Source: Mucilaginibacter sp.
GTDB taxonomy: Bacteria; Bacteroidota; Bacteroidia; Sphingobacteriales; Sphingobacteriaceae
Assembly (NCBI GenBank): GCA_028288305.1
Contig: JAQBOA010000026.1
Span: forward strand, 1 to 64,000
DNA length: 64,000 nucleotides
Direction of reading: 5' to 3'
Position numbers and translations under genes: made by a program. The notes beneath the pieces are model-generated. The model saw only the letters and a program-made list of their open reading frames with translations, was not told the DNA's origin and made no database searches. This document shows, piece by piece, positions 33,224 to 42,340 of the stretch; position 1 is the first letter of the stretch; each line of letters opens with the position of its first letter.

Positions 33224-35317
33224 ATGCAAAGCTTCAGAACAGAACTGGAGAATCCAATAGTTGAAAAAGATATCATTGATCTTGAAAAAAAGATCAGGGC
33301 TTTTCGTGAAGGAAATATCCATGATGAAAAATTCAGGAGCCTACGTCTTGCCAGAGGTGTTTATGGTCAACGGCAGCCAGGTGTACAAATGGTTCGTATC
33401 AAGCTGCCATTTGGTAAAGTAACATTTAAACAACTATTGCGCATTGCTGATATATCCGATAAATACGCAAGTCACAATCTGCATTTAACTACCCGTCAGG
33501 ATATACAGATCCATTATGTAAGTCTTGACCGTACCCCGCAATTGTGGGCAGAGCTGGAACAGGATGATATAACCTTACGCGAAGCCTGCGGTAATACAGT
33601 AAGGAACGTTACTTCTTCTCCTGCTTCCGGTATTGATCCTGCAGAGCCTTTTGACGTTTCACCCTACGCACAGGCTGTATTCGAATACTTTTTGCGTAAT
33701 CCTATTTGCCAGGAAATGGGCCGCAAGTTTAAGATCGCCTTTTCATCAAGCGACGCTGATACAGCTTTTTCCTATATCCATGATATTGGTTTAATCCCTA
33801 AGCTTAACAACAAGAATGAGCGTGGTTTCAAGGTAATGCTTGGCGGTGGTTTAGGTGCACAACCTTTGCTGGCAAGTATTGTTGAAGACTTTTTACCAGA
33901 GGACCAACTTATACCTTATATAGAAGCCATTATTCGGGTATTTGACCGCCATGGTGAACGTAACAACAGGAATAAAGCGCGTTTAAAATATCTTATTCAA
34001 AAAATTGGTTTAACAGAGGTTCTACTGCTTGCTGAAATGGAGAGAAAAGCGCTAAAAGTAAAAACTTATCCTATAAACCGCGATTCGGTACCTGGGCCGG
34101 CTATTCCCCAACAAATAGAAATTCCGGAAGTAACGATAAACAACCCGTTGCGCTACGAACAATGGTTAATAACTAACGTATTTGAGCAAAAACAGCAAGG
34201 CTTTTATGGCGTATATGTGAAAGTGCCGGTAGGTGATATACCTTCTGCTACTGCCCGTAAATTGGTTGACGCAATAAGACCTTATGTTGCCGATGAGATT
34301 AGGATAACTCAAAACCAGGGATTGTTGCTTAAATATGTTAGAAAAGAAGCTTTACCGGCTTTATATAATGGTTTAACTGAGTTGGAATTATCAGCGCCGG
34401 GTTTTGATAGCCCTGCTGATGTAACCACTTGTCCGGGTACTGATACTTGCAACCTGGGTATTTCAAACAGTATGACACTTTCGCGTGTGCTGGAAGATCT
34501 GATCTATAATGAATATGAGGACCTGATCTATAACCGTGAAATTAAAATAAAGATAAGCGGTTGCATGAATTCTTGCGGACAGCATGGACTGGCTCATATC
34601 GGCTTTCATGGCAGTTCCTTAAAGGCCGGTGCTAAAGTATTGCCATCTGTACAGGTACTTTTAGGCGGTGGTACAGTTGGCGACGGCGTTGGCCGTGCGG
34701 CTGAAAAAGTTATAAAAGTACCTGCTAAGCGTGCAACACATGTTTTAAGGGCTGTGCTCAATAACTATAAAGAGAATTCTATTGAAGATGAGACCTTTAA
34801 TGATTATTACGACAGGCAGGGTAAGGACTATTTTTACCAGCTGTTAAAACCGCTTGCTGATCTGTCCACCTTAACTGATGAAGAATTTGTTGACTGGGGT
34901 CACCAGGAAACTTTCGCAACAGCAATTGGCGTTGGCGAATGTGCAGGTGTGGTAATTGACCTTGTAGCAACATTGCTTTACGAAGCCGACGAGAAATTCG
35001 GCTGGTCAAACGAGGCCTTTGCCGATGGTCGGTGGGCCGATGCTATCTACCATGCTTATAACACATTTATAAGTTCGGCAAAAGCATTATTGCTCGATAA
35101 AAATATTAACAGCAGTACACAAGCCGGCATAATTAAAGAGTTTGATAATCATTATATAACTACCGGTGAAATAAAAATTGATGGCACTTTTAACGACCTG
35201 GTATTACAAATCAATAAAAATGAGCCGTCAGAAGGGTTTGCAAAAACCTATATAAAAGAAGCAGCTGATTTTTTAAGTGCCGTTAAAACAAAAAGAGAGG
35301 AATTAGTACAATCATGA
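33224..35317 (+). CDS. Assimilatory sulfite reductase (siroheme/4Fe-4S), HEPN-like C-terminal extension
   Basis: 697 aa. Reduces sulfite to sulfide with six electrons in the cytosol. Two nitrite/sulfite reductase repeats span about residues 40-510. Cluster and siroheme ligands are C403-x5-C409 (CPGTDTCNLGI) and C447-x3-C451 (SGCMNSCGQHG). After the enzyme core, about residues 545-697 form a helical extension (WADAIYHAYNTFISSAKALLLDK) resembling a HEPN domain. Sulfite, rather than nitrite, is favoured by the neighbours cysH, cysD and cysN. The next gene starts in the ATGA overlap at 35314. Confidence 0.92.
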   Translation: MQSFRTELENPIVEKDIIDLEKKIRAFREGNIHDEKFRSLRLARGVYGQRQPGVQMVRIKLPFGKVTFKQLLRIADISDKYASHNLHLTTRQDIQIHYVSLDRTPQLWAELEQDDITLREACGNTVRNVTSSPASGIDPAEPFDVSPYAQAVFEYFLRNPICQEMGRKFKIAFSSSDADTAFSYIHDIGLIPKLNNKNERGFKVMLGGGLGAQPLLASIVEDFLPEDQLIPYIEAIIRVFDRHGERNNRNKARLKYLIQKIGLTEVLLLAEMERKALKVKTYPINRDSVPGPAIPQQIEIPEVTINNPLRYEQWLITNVFEQKQQGFYGVYVKVPVGDIPSATARKLVDAIRPYVADEIRITQNQGLLLKYVRKEALPALYNGLTELELSAPGFDSPADVTTCPGTDTCNLGISNSMTLSRVLEDLIYNEYEDLIYNREIKIKISGCMNSCGQHGLAHIGFHGSSLKAGAKVLPSVQVLLGGGTVGDGVGRAAEKVIKVPAKRATHVLRAVLNNYKENSIEDETFNDYYDRQGKDYFYQLLKPLADLSTLTDEEFVDWGHQETFATAIGVGECAGVVIDLVATLLYEADEKFGWSNEAFADGRWADAIYHAYNTFISSAKALLLDKNINSSTQAGIIKEFDNHYITTGEIKIDGTFNDLVLQINKNEPSEGFAKTYIKEAADFLSAVKTKREELVQS

Positions 35318-36099
35318 TAACAACAGAAAAAATTATTAAAGAACCACGTATTACCTTAGTTGGCGCAGGCCCGGGTGATGCCGATTTGATCACATTAAAA
35401 GGTCTTAAAGCTTTAAAAACCGCTGATGTTGTTTTATATGACGCACTGGTTAACGAAGAATTACTGGAATATGCTCCTGAACATGCAACAAGGGTTTATG
35501 TTGGTAAACGTTCCGGCGATCATTCTTACTCTCAGGATGCTGTAAATAAGCTGATGATTGATTATGCCATTAACTATGGTCATGTAGTGCGCCTTAAAGG
35601 CGGTGATCCTTTTGTTTTTGGACGTGGCTTTGAAGAATTGGATTATGCAGCATCTTACAGTATTCCCACTCAGGTAATACCTGGTATATCCAGTTCTATT
35701 GGCGTACCCGGCTTACAGCATATCCCTGTAACTCATCGTGGTTTAAGTGAAAGTTTTTGGGTAGTGACGGGTACCACTGCCAGCGGCAAAGTATCAAATG
35801 ATGTATATGAAGCTGCACGTACGAAAGCTACTATAGTAGTTTTGATGGGAATTCATAAGCTTGCTGAAATCACTGAAATATTTAAAAAAGAAGGCAAAAA
35901 CAAGCTGCCGGTAGCAGTAATTCAAAGCGGCTCAACAAATAATGAAAAGGTAGCCATAGGTATTGTTGATACTATTGTTGAAGTTGTAGAAGAAAAGAAA
36001 ATCACTTCTCCTGCCCTGATTATTTTTGGTGAAGTAGTATCTTTACATCCCCAGTTTCAACCTATTAAAGAATTTTATGACATTGTTGCCGAAGGATAA
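35314..36099 (+). CDS. cobA: Uroporphyrinogen-III C-methyltransferase
   Basis: 261 aa SAM-dependent methylase making precorrin-2, the siroheme precursor needed by the sulfite reductase next door. Motifs: ITLVGAGPGDADLITLKGLKAL, VLYDALVNEELL, VRLKGGDPFVFGRGFEE and VIPGISSSIGVPGLQHIPVTHRG. Stand-alone SUMT type, without the HemD or dehydrogenase domains. It overlaps the upstream gene by four bases and the downstream fusion gene by 23 bases, so translation is probably coupled. Confidence 0.95.
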   Translation: MITTEKIIKEPRITLVGAGPGDADLITLKGLKALKTADVVLYDALVNEELLEYAPEHATRVYVGKRSGDHSYSQDAVNKLMIDYAINYGHVVRLKGGDPFVFGRGFEELDYAASYSIPTQVIPGISSSIGVPGLQHIPVTHRGLSESFWVVTGTTASGKVSNDVYEAARTKATIVVLMGIHKLAEITEIFKKEGKNKLPVAVIQSGSTNNEKVAIGIVDTIVEVVEEKKITSPALIIFGEVVSLHPQFQPIKEFYDIVAEG

Positions 36100-37585
36100 T
36101 GCAATAAATACCATTCAAGACGAAAAAACCGGGGATAATCCGTTGTTCCCGGTTTTTTTAAAACTGAATGAATTGCATACAGTACTGATTGGTGCAGGTA
36201 ATGTCGGCCTCGAAAAGCTGACAGCTATTTTGCACAACAGTCCGGATGCAAGGGTAACCGTTATTGCTTTATCAATTTTGGAGGAAATACATGTTTTAGC
36301 GGCAGAATATAAAGGCGTTAAAATTATCCAAAAATCATTTACTGACAGCGATCTGAACAATGCCGACCTGGTTATCGCAGCTACTAATGATAGTGAATTG
36401 AACAATTTCGTCAGGCAATCGGCACATGAGCGCAAACTGCTTATTAACGTTGCCGATAAACCCGACCTTTGCGATTTTTATCTTAGTTCTATAGTTCAAA
36501 AGGGCGACCTAAAGATTGCCATTTCTACAAACGGAAAATCTCCTACTATAGCCAAACGCCTTAAAGAAGTTTTAAACGAGGGTTTGCCTGATGAGTTAGA
36601 TAATACTCTTCAGCAAATGAGTGAACTTAGAAATTCACTTAATGGTGACTTTGCTTACAAAGTTAGAAAATTGAATGAGGTTACTTCGGTATTGGTAGAG
36701 CCAAAAGCGCCCCTAAAAAAGAATTTTATATGGCTCATCTGGGGTTCAATTGTATTGTCTATATTAATAGCAGTCGTAGCATTATGGTTCAGGCAGCCTG
36801 ATTTTAGGACATATTTGCAAGATATAAATCCTATATTTTATTATTTTCTGGGAGCCGGTTTTGTTTTTGCTTTGATCGATGGTGCTATCGGTATGTCTTA
36901 TGGCGTTACCTCAACAACATTCTCATTATCAATGGGTATTCCGCCTGCATCAGCAAGCATGGGCGTGCATTTGTCCGAAATTATGAGCAATGGTATTGCT
37001 GGGTGGATGCATTACCGCATGGGTAATATCAACTGGAAACTGTTTAAAATGTTGCTCATCCCTGGTATTATTGGCGCAGTATCAGGAGCTTATCTTCTGT
37101 CATCATTGGAACATTACAGCCAGTATACAAAGCCGTTTGTATCGTTATATACCTTGATTTTGGGAGTTGTAATCCTATCAAAAGCATTTAAAACAAAAGT
37201 CATAAAATCATCTGATAAGTTTAAAAGAATTCAGCTATTGGGTTTGGGCGGCGGATTTATTGATGCAGTGGGAGGTGGCGGCTGGGGTTCAATCGTATTA
37301 TCAACATTAATTGCCGGTGGCCGTCATCCCCGGTTTTCATTAGGTACGGTTAAATTATCAAGGTTTTTTATAGCCCTGATGAGTTCTTTAACTTTTTTTG
37401 CTATGCTTAACAGCCATCATTGGGAAGCCGTGGCAGGTTTGGTAGTTGGCAGCGCAATAGCATCGCCCATAGCGGCAAAAATATCTAACCGTATCTCGGC
37501 AAAAGCTATAATGATTGCGGTTGGGGTAATTGTAATATTAATCAGCATAAAAAGCATTGCGGCTTTTTTAACAAAAGTTTTATAA
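36077..37585 (+). CDS. Fusion: siroheme synthase (precorrin-2 dehydrogenase/ferrochelatase) plus TSUP (TauE/SafE) transporter
   Basis: 502 aa, two parts. Residues 1 to about 205 match the Met8/CysG-N family: LFPVFLKLNELHTVLIGAGNVGLEKL, DLVIAATNDSELNNFV, LINVADKPDLCDFYLSSIVQKG, KIAISTNGKSPTIAKRLKE. This part would oxidise precorrin-2 with NAD and insert iron. From about residue 213 there are eight or so membrane helices with TSUP motifs FALIDGAIGMSYGVTSTTF and GGGFIDAVGGGGWGSIVLSTL. The transporter half may move sulfate or sulfite. No frameshift separates the two, so this is one reading frame. In relatives these are separate proteins. Confidence 0.88.
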   Translation: MTLLPKDNAINTIQDEKTGDNPLFPVFLKLNELHTVLIGAGNVGLEKLTAILHNSPDARVTVIALSILEEIHVLAAEYKGVKIIQKSFTDSDLNNADLVIAATNDSELNNFVRQSAHERKLLINVADKPDLCDFYLSSIVQKGDLKIAISTNGKSPTIAKRLKEVLNEGLPDELDNTLQQMSELRNSLNGDFAYKVRKLNEVTSVLVEPKAPLKKNFIWLIWGSIVLSILIAVVALWFRQPDFRTYLQDINPIFYYFLGAGFVFALIDGAIGMSYGVTSTTFSLSMGIPPASASMGVHLSEIMSNGIAGWMHYRMGNINWKLFKMLLIPGIIGAVSGAYLLSSLEHYSQYTKPFVSLYTLILGVVILSKAFKTKVIKSSDKFKRIQLLGLGGGFIDAVGGGGWGSIVLSTLIAGGRHPRFSLGTVKLSRFFIALMSSLTFFAMLNSHHWEAVAGLVVGSAIASPIAAKISNRISAKAIMIAVGVIVILISIKSIAAFLTKVL

Positions 37586-37657
37586 TAGACAACACATAAA
37601 AAATTAATAATACAATCAAGCAATACCGTTCCATCGGAACAAAATATTGGTAGTAAA

Positions 37658-38362
37658 ATGAGTGAGTTTGCAGAAAATATAAAAAAAGAAATTACAGGCC
37701 TTAACCCCATTGAGGCTTTAACCCTTTTGTCGGATATTTTTCATGATAAAATTATTTTTTCAACCAGTTTTGGCTGGGAAGATCAGGTGATCACACACAT
37801 GATATTTACCAACAACCTGCCAATAAAAATTTTTACCCTCGAAACCGGTCGCTTATTTCCTGAAACTTATTATGTTTGGAACCGCACAATGGAAATGTAC
37901 GGTAAACCTATACATGCCTATTACCCGAAAAGCGAATTGCTGGAGCCAATGGTAAATGCAAAAGGGCCGAATAGTTTTTATGAATCCGTAGAAAACCGTA
38001 AAGAATGCTGCGGTATCCGGAAGATTGAGCCTTTAAACCGGGCATTGCAAGGTAACAAATGCTGGATAACCGGTATTCGCGCTGAACAATCGGCTAACAG
38101 GCAGTTTATGGATAATGTGGAATGGGACGAAGTGCATCAACTGGTAAAATTCCATCCTATTTATAGCTGGACTTTAGACGAAGTAAAAGACTATATAAAA
38201 AAATATAATGTGCCTTATAATACCCTTCACGACCGGGGTTTCCCAAGCATCGGCTGCGCCCCTTGCACCAGGGCAGTACAACCCGGTGAAGATTTCAGGG
38301 CTGGCAGATGGTGGTGGGAAGACCAGTCGAAAAAGGAGTGTGGTTTACATGAGGTAAAATAA
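37658..38362 (+). CDS. cysH: Assimilatory adenylylsulfate (APS) reductase
   Basis: 234 aa. Reduces activated sulfate to sulfite with thioredoxin. Substrate-binding ISTFGWEDQ-like segment (IIFSTSFGWEDQVI), cluster ligands C117-C118 (ECCGIRKIEPL) and C200-x2-C203 (GCAPCTRAVQPGEDFRAGRWWW), and the C-terminal catalytic ECGLH. The CC/CxxC pattern marks the 4Fe-4S APS-reductase subtype rather than the cluster-free PAPS type, in agreement with the lack of an APS kinase gene here. Confidence 0.94.
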   Translation: MSEFAENIKKEITGLNPIEALTLLSDIFHDKIIFSTSFGWEDQVITHMIFTNNLPIKIFTLETGRLFPETYYVWNRTMEMYGKPIHAYYPKSELLEPMVNAKGPNSFYESVENRKECCGIRKIEPLNRALQGNKCWITGIRAEQSANRQFMDNVEWDEVHQLVKFHPIYSWTLDEVKDYIKKYNVPYNTLHDRGFPSIGCAPCTRAVQPGEDFRAGRWWWEDQSKKECGLHEVK

Positions 38363-38367
38363 GTATG

Positions 38368-38452
38368 AATTAGTGATTTAGTGAATTAGTGATTGAAAAT
38401 TTAAAAATCGATCAATAATTCGATAATTCAGTAATTCAATAAATCAATAATT
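38368..38452. repeat. Inverted repeat of aattagtgattt words between cysH and cysD
   Basis: The left arm 38368-38394 (aattagtgatttagtgaatt then agtgatt) faces 38414-38452 (ending caataaatcaataatt). The arms pair imperfectly and are made of near-heptamer units. The same vocabulary appears at 18721-18756, 19197-19232 and near 52531. It is inside an operon, so it probably acts as an mRNA stability or processing element, not a full terminator. Confidence 0.7.
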
Positions 38453-38455
38453 AAA

Positions 38456-39352
38456 ATGAAGCTTGATTATTTAGATGAGTTAGAGGCAGAGGCCATTTAT
38501 ATTCTGCGGGAAGTAGCCGGTCAGTTTGAAAAACCTGCCCTGCTGTTTTCGGGTGGGAAGGATTCTATAACATTGGTTCGCTTAGCTGAAAAAGCCTTCA
38601 GGCCTGGTAAGTTTCCTTTTCCACTAGTACACATTGATACCGGCCATAATTTTATTGAAACGATAGAATATCGTGATAAGATGATCGAACGTATCGGTGA
38701 AAAACTTATCATTGGACATGTCCAGGATTCTATTAACGAGGGAAAAGTTGTTGAGCAAAAAGGTAAAAATGCAAGCAGAAATGCTTTGCAAACCGTTACT
38801 TTATTAGATACCATAGCCAAATACCAGTTTGATGCCTGCATAGGCGGAGCACGCCGTGATGAAGAAAAAGCAAGGGCCAAAGAGCGTATTTTTTCTGTCC
38901 GCGATGAATTTGGGCAGTGGGACCCTAAACGTCAACGCCCCGAACTTTGGAATATATTTAATGGTAAAATACACAAAGGAGAAAATGTAAGGGTTTTCCC
39001 AATCAGTAACTGGACCGAGCTTGATGTTTGGAACTACATACGCCGTGAAAAGATCGAATTGCCATCTATCTATTTTGCGCATGAGCGTGAAGTTATTACC
39101 CGTAACGGACAGTTAATGGCTGCTTCTCCTTTCCTTAATATGGATGAGGAAGATATTATCGAAAATCGCAATGTGCGCTTCCGTACTGTAGGTGACATGA
39201 CTTGTACGGCAGCTGTAGAATCGTATGCATACCATATTGATGATATTATTGAAGAGATAAGCGCATCAAAAATAAGCGAGCGCGGCGCCCGTATGGATGA
39301 TAAGGTAAGCGAAGCCGCGATGGAAGATCGCAAGAAAGGTGGATACTTTTAG
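38456..39352 (+). CDS. cysD: Sulfate adenylyltransferase subunit 2
   Basis: 298 aa. Catalytic subunit of the heterodimeric ATP sulfurylase making APS from sulfate and ATP. The PP-loop LLFSGGKDSITLVRLAEKAF, then LVHIDTGHNFIETIEYRD, CIGGARRDEEKARAKERIFS, VFPISNWTELDVWNYI and GGYF at the C-terminus are all typical. It requires CysN, encoded about 120 nt downstream, whose GTPase activity drives the reaction. Confidence 0.96.
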   Translation: MKLDYLDELEAEAIYILREVAGQFEKPALLFSGGKDSITLVRLAEKAFRPGKFPFPLVHIDTGHNFIETIEYRDKMIERIGEKLIIGHVQDSINEGKVVEQKGKNASRNALQTVTLLDTIAKYQFDACIGGARRDEEKARAKERIFSVRDEFGQWDPKRQRPELWNIFNGKIHKGENVRVFPISNWTELDVWNYIRREKIELPSIYFAHEREVITRNGQLMAASPFLNMDEEDIIENRNVRFRTVGDMTCTAAVESYAYHIDDIIEEISASKISERGARMDDKVSEAAMEDRKKGGYF

Positions 39353-39455
39353 AAATTTACGATTTTAGATTTACGGTTTACGATTTAGTCCATTTTGGGT
39401 ATTATCCGAAATTGAAAATCCGAAATAAAAAAATCTAAAATCGTAAATCGTAATT
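39351..39455. repeat. Inverted repeat of tttacgatttt words between cysD and cysN
   Basis: Seventeen bases at 39356-39372 (tttacgattttagattt) pair perfectly with 39431-39447 (aaatctaaaatcgtaaa). The 58-nt loop contains ccgaaat twice, a word shared with 54361 and 59115. The left arm begins at the cysD stop. Confidence 0.8.
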
Positions 39456-39470
39456 CTGAAATAAAGAAAC

Positions 39471-40721
39471 ATGGATATATTAAAATTTTTAACTGCAGGT
39501 AGTGTTGATGATGGTAAAAGTACCCTGATTGGCAGATTACTTTACGATAGTGAATCCATCCTGGTTGATCAATTGGAAGCTTTACACCGCTCTAACCGCA
39601 AAAATGATGACGGCAGTATCGATCTTGCCATTTTAACCGATGGCCTTAAAGCAGAGCGAGAACAGGGCATTACTATTGATGTAGCCTATAAATATTTTCA
39701 AACTGAAAAACGAAAATTCATTATAGCCGATACACCCGGGCATATTCAGTATACCCGTAATATGGTGACCGGCGCCTCAAACGCCAATCTTGCAATAATC
39801 TTAATCGATGCACGCAAAGGAGTTATTGAACAAACTATCCGTCATTCATTTTTAGTAGCGCTTTTGGGTCTCCCGCAAGTGGTGGTTTGCATAAATAAGA
39901 TGGATATGGTTGATTACAGTGAAGATGTTTATTTACAAATTGTAAAAAATTATAAAATTTTAGCTGATAAGGTTGGACTTAAAAATGTTCATTACATACC
40001 GGTAAGTGCATTAAAAGGAGATAATATTGTATATCCGTCTATAAACATGAACTGGTATAAGGAAGATAGCTTATTGCATTTCCTGGAAACCGTAAATATA
40101 GACGTAGATGATAGTAAAGCACATGCCCGTTTCCCTGTACAATGGGTTGTTCGCCCGCAAACTGATGAACTGCACGATTATCGCGGCTATGCGGGCAGGG
40201 TTTCGAGCGGATCATTTAAGGTAAATGATAAAGTAACCGTTTTGCCTTCAGGGTTCAATACAACTATTACAAAAATTGAACAGCTTGAAAAACAACCGGC
40301 AGAGGCTTTTGCAGGAATGTCGGTAACTATCCATTTAAAAGACGAAATTGATATAAGCCGCGGCGATGTATTGGTAAATTCCAGCTATAAGCCCGAAGTA
40401 TCCCAATTAATAGAGGCTGATTTATGCTGGATGGATACACGGCCGTTAGATACCTCGCTCACCTATTTTATACAGCATAACAGTAAAGTAACACGCTGCC
40501 GCATACAGGAAATATTGTATAAAGTGAACATAAATACGCTTGAAAAGGAATATAACGAAGATTTTAAGCTGAACGATATTGGCCGTATAGTTGTTAAGAC
40601 TGCTGAGCCTTTAGCTTTTGACCTTTACCAGAATAATAAAGCAAATGGTGGCGCAATAATTATTGATAGCCGTACTAATGTAACCGTTGGTGCGTTAATG
40701 TTCAGAACCGCGGTTGAATAA
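39471..40721 (+). CDS. cysN: Sulfate adenylyltransferase subunit 1 (GTPase)
   Basis: 416 aa regulatory GTPase of ATP sulfurylase, related to EF-Tu. G1 GSVDDGKSTLIGRLLYDS (from about residue 10), then EREQGITIDVAYKYF, ADTPGHIQYTRNMVTGASNA and NKMDMVDY. Two beta-barrel domains complete it (GYAGRVSSGSFKVNDKVTVLPSG). It ends after these, with no fused CysC kinase domain, consistent with direct use of APS by the reductase. Last gene of the operon; an intrinsic terminator follows. Confidence 0.95.
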   Translation: MDILKFLTAGSVDDGKSTLIGRLLYDSESILVDQLEALHRSNRKNDDGSIDLAILTDGLKAEREQGITIDVAYKYFQTEKRKFIIADTPGHIQYTRNMVTGASNANLAIILIDARKGVIEQTIRHSFLVALLGLPQVVVCINKMDMVDYSEDVYLQIVKNYKILADKVGLKNVHYIPVSALKGDNIVYPSINMNWYKEDSLLHFLETVNIDVDDSKAHARFPVQWVVRPQTDELHDYRGYAGRVSSGSFKVNDKVTVLPSGFNTTITKIEQLEKQPAEAFAGMSVTIHLKDEIDISRGDVLVNSSYKPEVSQLIEADLCWMDTRPLDTSLTYFIQHNSKVTRCRIQEILYKVNINTLEKEYNEDFKLNDIGRIVVKTAEPLAFDLYQNNKANGGAIIIDSRTNVTVGALMFRTAVE

Positions 40722-40762
40722 GCGGTGATTAGAGTTTTTGTTTTATAGTGTTTTAATTTAAA

Positions 40763-40795
40763 AAAAGCGGGTAAGATTTTCTTCCCGCTTTTTTT
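40763..40795. terminator. Intrinsic terminator after cysN
   Basis: aaaaaagcggg and cccgcttttttt form a stem flanked by A on one side and T on the other, around a 12-nt loop. It should work in both directions between convergent cysN and msrA. Just beyond it (40801-40845) are the words gtcattaagtcatt and cggactttcggact, shared with repeats at 1683, 45501 and 54274. Confidence 0.85.
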
Positions 40796-40842
40796 CTTTG
40801 GTCATTAAGTCATTTCCTAATTTTTGCTTCCGGACTTTCGGA

Positions 40843-41490
40843 CTATTTCTGAAACTCCGGTTTCAAATCAGCTTTCATAACTCTTCTGAATTTCATCACT
40901 TTAGGCTCTGAAACACTGGTGATATAAGGATTGTCTCCACCATGTAGTCTGTAATAACCCTGGTGATATTTTTCTGCCGGGTAAAATATTTTAAACGGAA
41001 CAACCTGTGTGACTATAGGGTCGGGGTAATGCTTTGTTACGTTAATCTTTTTTATTACCTCAAGTAAAATAGTTTTCTCCTCCGGAGTACGGTAAAAGGC
41101 AATTGAACGGTAATCAGTGCCTTCATCTGGCCCCTGGCGGTTAAGCTCTGTGGGGTCATGGGCAAAAAAGAAAGCATTCACCAAAGTTGTAAAACTTATT
41201 ACTTTAGGATCATAATATATTTGTACGCATTCTGCATGCCCGGTATTGCGTGAGCTCACTTCTTCATAAGTAGGATTTTTTGTGTCCCCGCCTGCATAAC
41301 CGGATACCACTTTGTTTACTCCCTTAAGCTCCGACATAGCCTCGTTCATACTCCAAAAACAGCCCCCGCCAAAAGTGGCCACTTCTTCGCCTGCTTTGGG
41401 TTTTGGCAACGTGGCAAAGTCATTCGATTGCCCATTGGCACATCCTGCAAAGAGAAGTATACAGGCTATATATAAAATAGTTTTTTCCAT
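40843..41490 (-). CDS. msrA: Peptide methionine sulfoxide reductase MsrA, probable lipoprotein
   Basis: 215 aa. Reduces S-methionine sulfoxide in proteins. The catalytic motif is GGGCFWSMNEAM (GCFW, Cys about residue 44), followed by GVNKVVSGYAGGDTKNPTYEEV and the ETGCE-like NTGHAECVQIYYDP. An N-terminal signal with lipobox LLFAGC suggests export and lipid anchoring, so it repairs envelope proteins. It is next to the sulfur operon but on the opposite strand, separated by a shared terminator. Confidence 0.94.
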   Translation of the reverse strand: MEKTILYIACILLFAGCANGQSNDFATLPKPKAGEEVATFGGGCFWSMNEAMSELKGVNKVVSGYAGGDTKNPTYEEVSSRNTGHAECVQIYYDPKVISFTTLVNAFFFAHDPTELNRQGPDEGTDYRSIAFYRTPEEKTILLEVIKKINVTKHYPDPIVTQVVPFKIFYPAEKYHQGYYRLHGGDNPYITSVSEPKVMKFRRVMKADLKPEFQK

Positions 41491-41659
41491 AAATATTATG
41501 TTTTAATTAAATATACGTTGACCATTGTTTTGCAGATGGTCATCATTAAGTAATTGTTTTTTAAGTTAAATGGATTATGTTATCGATGATTAGACGTAGT
41601 AAGTCTTAAAACCTTACAATAATTTTTAACTAACAAACGCATTAATAAATTGCTGGCAA

Positions 41660-41899
41660 TCAACCATTAGCCAGGGATTTTTTCACAAGAGTGAGTATGC
41701 TCGCCAATCCATTAATTTTAATTTCATAAGTACTTGCTAGCAGCATGCCTAATTTACCAGGTGGAAAGCCTTTATTATGCAGCCATTCCAAATAATATAC
41801 AGGAAGATCGCTAATAAGGTTGCCTTTATATTTACCGAATGGCATTTTAGTTTGGACTATCTCAATTAATATTTTAGAATCAGGCGTAACGTTCTCCAC
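41660..41899 (-). CDS. DUF3820 family protein
   Basis: 79 aa. The diagnostic sequence MPFGKYKGNLISDLPVYYLEWLHNKGFPPGKLGMLL, seen in shorter pieces as MPFGKYKG, YLEWLHNKGFP and GKLGMLLASTYEI, matches DUF3820, a small family of unknown function. Probably cytosolic. Alone in the gap, opposite strand to its downstream neighbours. Confidence 0.85.
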   Translation of the reverse strand: MENVTPDSKILIEIVQTKMPFGKYKGNLISDLPVYYLEWLHNKGFPPGKLGMLLASTYEIKINGLASILTLVKKSLANG

Positions 41900-42070
41900 A
41901 AGGCAAATATCAAAAGAAAATTAATAAACTAGTTTAAAACAGTTGTCAGATTTAAATTTAGAGGTTAATGTAAATCTAATGTATAATTTTTCTTATTCAG
42001 ACCATTGAAACTAAGTAGTTACAAACAGAACTGCCTCACAAGGGTTATAACATTTACATTTACAAAAAAT

Positions 42071-42298
42071 ATGAAAAAACAATTTGGAGCAATGCTTACC
42101 GGTTCAGATACTGCAATTGATGGAATAGTTAATCAAATAAACTTTGATGGCTTTGAGAATGCTTATGAATTTGAATCTATTGACAATAACCTGCACCTCA
42201 TTATTGCAAAAGACGATAATGGGAAGTGGATCAGAATTGCTGGTACTGAACCTTATTTATCCGGCTGGGTTGATGAGTTAGTTCAACAAATTGTTTAG
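42071..42298 (+). CDS. Small hypothetical protein
   Basis: About 75 aa from ATG 42071; an in-frame ATG at 42005 would add 22 residues with poor character, so the later start is preferred. Begins KKQFGAMLTGSDTAIDGIVNQI and has an alternating strand pattern (YEFESIDNNLHLIIAKDDNGKWIRIAGTEP) then SGWVDELVQQIV. Acidic, soluble, no known motif. It precedes the aldo/keto reductase on the same strand by 42 nt and may share its transcript. Confidence 0.55.
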   Translation: MKKQFGAMLTGSDTAIDGIVNQINFDGFENAYEFESIDNNLHLIIAKDDNGKWIRIAGTEPYLSGWVDELVQQIV

Positions 42299-42340
42299 TT
42301 TATAATGTAAATTATTATTATTTAATATACTCTAAATACT

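Noticed and set aside
36077..37585. The siroheme synthase/TSUP gene as two genes joined by a sequencing error
   Set aside because: The frame is continuous with a plausible linker near residues 200-215 and no start signal before the transporter part; error cannot be fully excluded.
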